Source: CAZIIK01 sp964539235 (GTDB lineage Bacteria > Pseudomonadota > Gammaproteobacteria > Francisellales > CACEW01). From it: 14,172 nt of DNA. Numbering within the stretch: the stretch's first letter is position 1; the number at the start of each line of letters is the position of its first letter. This document shows positions 13,543 through 14,172 of the stretch, piece by piece. Both the position numbers and the translations under genes were made by a program. The stretch is taken from contig CAZIIK010000056.1 in NCBI GenBank assembly GCA_964539235.1, positions 1-14,172 of the forward strand, read 5' to 3'. Below the pieces are notes generated by a model. That model worked only from the letters and a program-made list of their open reading frames with translations, did no database searches and had not been told where the DNA came from.

Positions 13543-14172
13543 TTACTTCTCTTGTTGGTCGCCTAGAAAACTGCGTAAGGCTTCCGAACGACTCGGGTGT
13601 CTCAGTTTTCTCAAAGCTTTGGCTTCAATTTGACGAATACGTTCCCGCGTTACATCAAACTGTTTACCCACTTCTTCCAGTGTATGGTCAGTATTCATAT
13701 CAATACCAAACCGCATGCGCAGGACTTTTGCTTCTCGAGCGGTTAAGCCGCCCAACACCTCACGCGTTGCTTCGCGCAGGTTTTGTGACGTAGCTGAATC
13801 GATGGGGGACTCAGTGGTGGAGTCTTCGATAAAATCCCCCAAGTTTGAATCTTCATCATCCCCAATCGGCGTTTCCATCGAAATGGGTTCTTTGGCGATT
13901 TTCATGACTTTGCGGATTTTATCTTCCGGAATATCAATGTGCTCTGCTAACTCTTCTGGCGTAGGTTCTCGACCTTTCTCTTGCAGCATTTGTCGTGAAA
14001 TACGATTGAGTTTATTAATGGTTTCAATCATATGTACCGGAATACGAATCGTACGTGCTTGGTCGGCAATCGAACGCGTAATCGCTTGACGAATCCACCA
14101 CGTAGCATAAGTGGAAAACTTATAGCCTCGACGATACTCAAATTTATCAACCGCTTTCATCAAACCAATGTT
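13543..14172 (-). CDS. rpoD: RNA polymerase sigma factor RpoD (sigma-70), C-terminal part
   Basis: The last 209 residues of the housekeeping sigma factor are present; the gene continues beyond the window's right edge, reading NIGLMKAVDKFEYRRGYKF from the edge. Region 2.3-2.4 (YKFSTYATWWIRQAITRSIADQ, -10 recognition), region 3 (RIPVHMIETINKLNRISRQ, then GREPTPEELAEH) and region 4 (GLTAREAKVLRMRFGI; VTRERIRQIEAKALRKLRHPSRS, the -35 helix-turn-helix) are almost identical to E. coli RpoD. A few extra residues (GDQQEK) follow the usual end. The conservation is the best single indicator of a gammaproteobacterial host. It is transcribed into coq7 with a 6-base gap. Confidence 0.97.
   Translation of the reverse strand, partial: NIGLMKAVDKFEYRRGYKFSTYATWWIRQAITRSIADQARTIRIPVHMIETINKLNRISRQMLQEKGREPTPEELAEHIDIPEDKIRKVMKIAKEPISMETPIGDDEDSNLGDFIEDSTTESPIDSATSQNLREATREVLGGLTAREAKVLRMRFGIDMNTDHTLEEVGKQFDVTRERIRQIEAKALRKLRHPSRSEALRSFLGDQQEK

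Overview
The window looks like chromosome from a gammaproteobacterium of moderate GC. The partial RpoD is nearly the enterobacterial housekeeping sigma-70 sequence. MurB/C/G, FtsW, YdiJ and Coq7 are all of gammaproteobacterial type. A single-domain RHS-core secreted protein and a truncated methyltransferase of a type I associate with Legionella and Coxiella relatives suggest the Legionellales, but that placement is inference.

Layout: (1) 1-626 holds a 5'-truncated SAM methyltransferase remnant on +. (2) 5185-650 on the minus strand is a tightly packed peptidoglycan/division operon, ftsW-murG-murC-murB. It is a segment cut out of the usual dcw cluster: murD/mraY do not precede it and ddl/ftsQ/ftsA/ftsZ do not follow. 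(3) 5186-5279 is a short divergent control region with a perfect FNR/Anr-type box, placed as for a class I activator of a tandem-domain universal stress protein gene (5280-6128, +). (4) 6153-7301 (-) is an orphan RHS-core protein with a signal peptide and an unrecognised C-terminal region. (5) 7503-8525 (+) is ornithine carbamoyltransferase without other arginine genes. (6) 8613-9173 (-) is a GmhB-like HAD phosphatase whose zinc-loop ligands are mostly replaced. (7) 9174-9580 is a 407-base non-coding region with two minus-strand terminator-like hairpins, a probable small RNA carrying an anti-Shine-Dalgarno stretch, and a sigma-70-like promoter overlapped by a 20-base near-perfect palindrome in front of ydiJ. 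(8) 9581-12538 (+) is ydiJ, a large FAD/Fe-S D-2-hydroxyacid dehydrogenase. (9) 12539-12882 contains inverted repeats and a 189-bp MITE-like element whose right end touches the coq7 stop codon. (10) 12883-14172 (-) is coq7 directly behind rpoD (5' end outside the window).

The functional content is core: cell-wall precursor synthesis and lipid II handling (FtsW, MurG, MurC, MurB), LPS heptose synthesis (GmhB-like), ubiquinone synthesis (Coq7), arginine/ornithine metabolism, respiratory oxidation of a 2-hydroxyacid (YdiJ) and transcription (RpoD). No defence system, CRISPR array, tRNA or rRNA was seen. The less ordinary signals are mainly regulatory or mobile: the FNR-type box, the ydiJ operator, the small RNA candidate and the MITE. 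The RHS tip protein and the zinc-loop-deficient GmhB are the unusual proteins.
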